NCBI GenBank assembly: GCA_958436475.1
Contig: CAUBKG010000067.1
Span: forward strand, 1 to 10,178
Reading direction: 5' to 3'
Length of the DNA stretch: 10,178 bases
Source: an uncultured Clostridia bacterium
GTDB taxonomy: Bacteria > Bacillota > Clostridia > Oscillospirales > Acutalibacteraceae
A program made the translations under genes and the position numbers. Within the stretch, counting starts at the first letter, position 1, and each line of letters opens with the position of its first letter. The notes beneath the pieces are model-generated. The model had not been told where the DNA came from, searched no databases, and saw only the letters and a program-made list of their open reading frames with translations. Positions 7,926 through 10,178 of this stretch are shown piece by piece.

Positions 7926-9023
7926 TTACTGATACGGGCTCTTGCCCAGTGCATTGAGCCCCCAGCACATGGCGCTCAAAAGGAAGGCAAATCGATGCTT
8001 TGCGCAGAACAGCGGCAGGCGGTACCGAAAGGGAATCCCCCCGAGGGGCAGCCGCTCCATGGCGGTGCGCACCAGCGGGTCGCGGAGCAGGCGGCGCATC
8101 ATACCGCAGCGACGGAAAAAGCCCATATCCGTGTGGCGGTTGAAAAGGACGATCCCCGTCTGCACCACGCCGAGGGTTATGTTGCAGAGATACCGCTCCG
8201 TTTCTTCCCCGGAAAGGCCGTATTTTTCGCAGTAATCCTTTTTGGCATACCAATAAGCGAGCTTGGCCTTCAAATATTTATCCCCCTGGCGCGCGGTGGT
8301 ATGCCATGTGGAATCTTCAAACACCGCATAGGCGTACAGCGGCCGGCTGAGATAGGCGATCTTCCGGGCATGCAGGGTGAATTCGAGGTTGAACAGGGAA
8401 TCCTCCGCCATGCTGGAAACATCCTCCCGGAACTGAAGGCCGTTTTCCCGGATGACCCCGGCCCGGTACAGCACATGGCAGGCGCTCACCCCGAATATCC
8501 CGCTCGAATTGCCCGGCTCGCCGTGCGCCAGCTGCTCCGCCAGTTCTCGATAGGGAATGCCGAGCGTATGATTGACGTAGACCTTCCGGATTTCCTCCCC
8601 CTCGAGGCAGGTTACCTCCGCCGGCTCCTCCATAGCGGGGGGAATGGGGTCTCCCTCGCGGTAATATACAAAGCCGGAGCGCACGCAGTCTGCTCCGTAT
8701 TCGTGCAGGCAGGCATAGAGCGCTTCGAGGGCGCCGTCAAACAGGAAATCGTCTGCATCCACAAAGAAGAGGTATTCGCCGCCTGCTTCCCGCATCCCCG
8801 CGTTGCGAGCGCTGCTGGCTCCCCCGTTTTCCTTTTCCAGCACCCGCACGCGCGGTTCCTTCCGTTCATAGCCCCGCAGGATAGAAAGAGAGCCGTCTGT
8901 GCTGCCGTCCGACACGGCGATCACTTCGATATCCGAAAACGACTGGCTCAAAATCGAATCGAGGCATCGGGAAATCGTTTTTTCCGCGTTGTATACCGGT
9001 ATCACCACGCTGATCTTTACCAC
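7926..9023 (-). CDS. Family 2 glycosyltransferase (GT-A fold)
   Basis: A 365-residue glycosyltransferase that would move a sugar from a nucleotide-sugar donor to a glycan or lipid-linked acceptor at the inner face of the membrane. The N-terminus has the GT2 signature: VVIPVYNAE (6-14), CLDSILSQSF (20-29) and SDGSTDGS (38-45, D39 as the nucleotide-binding aspartate). NGGASSARNAG (66-76) follows, then FVDADDF (87-93) with the metal-binding DxD at 89-91. The C-terminal half is typical of capsule, teichoic-acid or exopolysaccharide transferases and shows no long membrane segment, only a mildly hydrophobic end. The start is GTG at 9023, six bases after GGAGG (9030-9034). The gene has its own near-consensus promoter (9057-9085) and terminator (7845-7884), so it is probably a single-gene transcript. 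Donor and acceptor cannot be read from the sequence. A link to the neighbouring glucan synthase, for example adding a substituent, is only positional. Confidence 0.88.
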   Translation of the reverse strand: MVKISVVIPVYNAEKTISRCLDSILSQSFSDIEVIAVSDGSTDGSLSILRGYERKEPRVRVLEKENGGASSARNAGMREAGGEYLFFVDADDFLFDGALEALYACLHEYGADCVRSGFVYYREGDPIPPAMEEPAEVTCLEGEEIRKVYVNHTLGIPYRELAEQLAHGEPGNSSGIFGVSACHVLYRAGVIRENGLQFREDVSSMAEDSLFNLEFTLHARKIAYLSRPLYAYAVFEDSTWHTTARQGDKYLKAKLAYWYAKKDYCEKYGLSGEETERYLCNITLGVVQTGIVLFNRHTDMGFFRRCGMMRRLLRDPLVRTAMERLPLGGIPFRYRLPLFCAKHRFAFLLSAMCWGLNALGKSPYQ

Positions 9024-9029
9024 AGAACC

Positions 9030-9034
9030 CCTCC
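9030..9034 (-). promoter_or_regulatory. Ribosome binding site deciding a GTG start
   Basis: GGAGG on the minus strand sits six bases before the GTG at 9023-9021. The encoded protein then begins directly with the first beta-strand of the GT2 fold (VKISVVIPVY), which is where members of this family normally start. Confidence 0.8.
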
Positions 9035-9056
9035 GTCTCCATTTTATTTCTGTTTG

Positions 9057-9085
9057 ATTGTAAAGGGCGGCGGCGTTTTTGTCAA
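9057..9085 (-). promoter_or_regulatory. Vegetative promoter of the GT2 gene
   Basis: On the minus strand TTGACA (9085-9080) and TACAAT (9062-9057) are separated by exactly 17 bases. The -35 is a perfect consensus match and the -10 matches five of six positions. The predicted transcript start, near 9050, leaves a leader of under 30 bases that includes the GGAGG. This is a strong sigma-A (sigma-70 type) promoter by sequence, suggesting constitutive expression unless a repressor binds nearby. Confidence 0.85.
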
Positions 9086-9503
9086 CTGAACGCCATGTTT
9101 TCAGCCCCCTTTGCGGGATTGCTTTTTACGCCGGCTCCTCTTCCCCTCCACCACGTTGTTTTCGGGGAAGCCGCTCCCGGTTGTGTTCTGATTGGGCTGC
9201 CTGTGCGCACTTGGAAATGTTTGTATGCCTCACCGCTTTTTTGCGCCGGTGTACGCGCGCCTTCTTCGTGCATATTTGTTATTTTTGCCAAAAGGATTGT
9301 GCATGGTATCCAATAAAAATTCGCCAATGTTTGTTTATAATGACGATTATCCTTTTATTTCTTTAAGAAAAATATTAAAATATCCACGTTTTGTCCCGAT
9401 AATTTCCCTTATTTCCATTTCGTTATATACAATTATTGTATAAAATAATTCCTTTTTGCTTTAATTTATGCTTTATTTTACTTTGTCATCACCTAATCCC
9501 CCC
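9086..9503. other. Divergent intergenic region, no gene seen
   Basis: About 420 bases lie between the leftward and rightward promoters. The left half (to about 9300) is of moderate GC. It has short open frames on both strands (9095-9316 plus, 9082-9327 minus), but these lack ribosome sites and recognisable motifs. From about 9300 the sequence becomes strongly AT-rich. It contains a 13-base palindrome at 9358-9370 (TTTCTT/AAGAAA arms) and a 17-base palindrome at 9426-9442. A regulatory region or a decayed remnant are both possible. Confidence 0.5.
9426..9442. promoter_or_regulatory. Candidate operator palindrome
   Basis: TATACAATTATTGTATA is a perfect inverted repeat of eight bases per arm around a central T. 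It lies about 62 bases upstream of the -35 box of the rightward promoter, in a position suited to an activator or upstream repressor site of a dimeric helix-turn-helix regulator. The AT-rich background makes chance palindromes more likely, and no second copy is seen in the window, so the call is tentative. Confidence 0.4.
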
Positions 9504-9532
9504 TTGCACACATCCAATATTTCGTTTATAAT
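9504..9532 (+). promoter_or_regulatory. Vegetative promoter of the secreted protein gene
   Basis: TTGCAC (9504-9509) and TATAAT (9527-9532) are spaced by 17 bases. The -10 is a perfect consensus and the -35 matches four of six positions. Transcription would begin near 9539 and give a leader of about 110 bases before the ATG at 9648. Confidence 0.8.
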
Positions 9533-9544
9533 TTAGCCATGGAA

Positions 9545-9607
9545 TAATATCTTTTTCGCCTGTTTGTGCCTTTTGCGCAAACGCTATATGAGATATTACT
9601 ATTTTTT
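9545..9607 (+). promoter_or_regulatory. Structured 5' leader hairpin with T-run
   Basis: Just after the predicted transcript start, TAATATCT (9545-9552) pairs perfectly with AGATATTA (9591-9598). Inside it GTTTGTGC (9562-9569) pairs with GCGCAAAC (9575-9582), with one G-T wobble and a five-base loop. A T-run (9602-9607) follows three bases after the outer stem. It could be a 5' stabilising hairpin of the kind found on well-expressed messages, or a weak attenuator. The AT-rich outer stem argues against strong termination. It matches no riboswitch class that I recognise. Confidence 0.45.
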
Positions 9608-9634
9608 CTTCCCACTTCAGTAATTTTTTTATTT

Positions 9635-9641
9635 AGGAGGT
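9635..9641 (+). promoter_or_regulatory. Strong ribosome binding site of the secreted protein gene
   Basis: AGGAGGT is an extended match to the 16S anti-Shine-Dalgarno sequence, six bases before the ATG at 9648. It fixes the start of a frame that is open to the window end and suggests efficient translation. Confidence 0.9.
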
Positions 9642-9647
9642 AGCAAA

Positions 9648-10178
9648 ATGATCAACCTTCGCACAAAGACCTTCTCAAGGCGGCTTTTGGCGCTGTTCCT
9701 TTCCGTCTTGATGATCGTCAGCGTCTGTTCCGTTGGCATTTCTGTCAGCGCGGACTCTCAGGCAGGCGACAAAGTCCTCGCCAGCTGGGATAACAATGCT
9801 GACGCTAACGGCAGCTTCCCCTGGTGGACCGGCAGCCAGGCCGGCACCGCCAGCCAGTCCTATTCGGGCGGCGCGGCGGTCTTTAATCTGGGAGCCGGCG
9901 GCGTTATGGGCTTCGGCTCTGACGCACAGGCCGGGGGCTACGATTACGTTGTCTTTAAAATCAAAGGCAGCGCAGGGAACGAGCCCATCAGCGTTCGCTT
10001 CGGTGCCAACGGCGAGGCCGAAAACGCTGATTATGTTCCGCTGAGCCGGTACGGCGCCATCACCACGGAATATACGGAGATTTTCGTGCCGCTTGCTGAA
10101 AACGGCTGGAAAAACAGCGACTGGCAGGTGACGTACATCAAGGCGGACAGCCAGAGCACCATTACGGTAGATGAGGTT
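9648..10178 (+). CDS. Secreted protein, N-terminal part, carbohydrate-binding-like domain (partial)
   Basis: The frame is open from ATG at 9648 to the last base (177 codons, no stop), so only the amino-terminal part is seen. Residues 1-35 form a classical Sec signal peptide: a basic start (R5, K7, R11, R12), a hydrophobic core from about L13 to V33, and a likely cleavage site after VSA (35|36). The Cys at 27 lacks a lipobox context. Residues from about 42 alternate in a beta-sandwich pattern: an early WDNNADANGSFPWW, then YDYVVFKIKGS, ISVRFG, TEIFVPL, and ITVDEV at the end. This resembles the carbohydrate-binding jelly-roll domains at the front of clostridial exported glycoside hydrolases, where such domains often end in a strand like (I/V)xxDx(I/V). 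The family number and any catalytic domain are out of sight. It is transcribed away from the two glycan-synthesis genes, with its own promoter, long leader and strong ribosome site. An exported glycanase or cell-surface binding protein is the likely role, by inference. Confidence 0.8.
   Translation, partial: MINLRTKTFSRRLLALFLSVLMIVSVCSVGISVSADSQAGDKVLASWDNNADANGSFPWWTGSQAGTASQSYSGGAAVFNLGAGGVMGFGSDAQAGGYDYVVFKIKGSAGNEPISVRFGANGEAENADYVPLSRYGAITTEYTEIFVPLAENGWKNSDWQVTYIKADSQSTITVDEV

Noticed and set aside
7995..9089. Plus-strand 364-codon open frame opposite the GT2 gene
   Set aside because: The minus strand holds the complete GT2 motif set with promoter, ribosome site and terminator. The plus frame resembles no protein family.
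9082..9327. Small genes in the divergent gap (81 codons minus, 73 codons plus)
   Set aside because: The minus frame needs a TTG start without a ribosome site and overlaps the GT2 promoter. The plus frame also lacks a ribosome site and family features.

Overview
The window looks like a GC-rich bacterial chromosome, most likely a Gram-positive clostridial (Bacillota) genome. This is an inference from three things: strong AGGAGG-type ribosome binding sites, housekeeping promoters of the TTGACA/TATAAT kind with 17-base spacers, and large carbohydrate-active proteins. Nothing in the window fixes the genus.

Layout from left to right. Positions 1-294 hold no gene. They carry a dense run of short hairpins and five copies of a TTATTATACC motif, in both orientations. 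Positions 295-7713 (minus strand) encode one very large membrane protein of 2472 residues with the architecture of cyclic beta-1,2-glucan synthase (NdvB/ChvB/Cgs): a GT84 glycosyltransferase with membrane helices, a glycoamylase-like (GH189-type) cyclisation domain, and a C-terminal GH94 phosphorylase-like part. A short gap (7714-7925) contains a Rho-independent terminator for the next gene. Positions 7926-9023 (minus strand) encode a GT2 glycosyltransferase with a GTG start and a near-consensus promoter.

Positions 9024-9647 form a divergent intergenic region that turns AT-rich on its right side. It holds the GT2 promoter, a 17-base palindrome (possible operator), a second near-consensus promoter firing rightwards, and a leader of about 110 bases with a nested hairpin. 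At 9648 a secreted protein begins on the plus strand. It has a clear signal peptide followed by a carbohydrate-binding-like beta-sandwich, and runs off the window end.

Together the genes point to surface or exported polysaccharide metabolism: a polymer-making and cyclising synthase, a second glycosyltransferase with its own promoter and terminator, and a divergently transcribed secreted sugar-binding protein that may be the front of a glycan-active enzyme. The functional link between the three is inferred from proximity only. The least explained parts are the hairpin mosaic at 1-276 and the palindrome and structured leader in front of the secreted protein.
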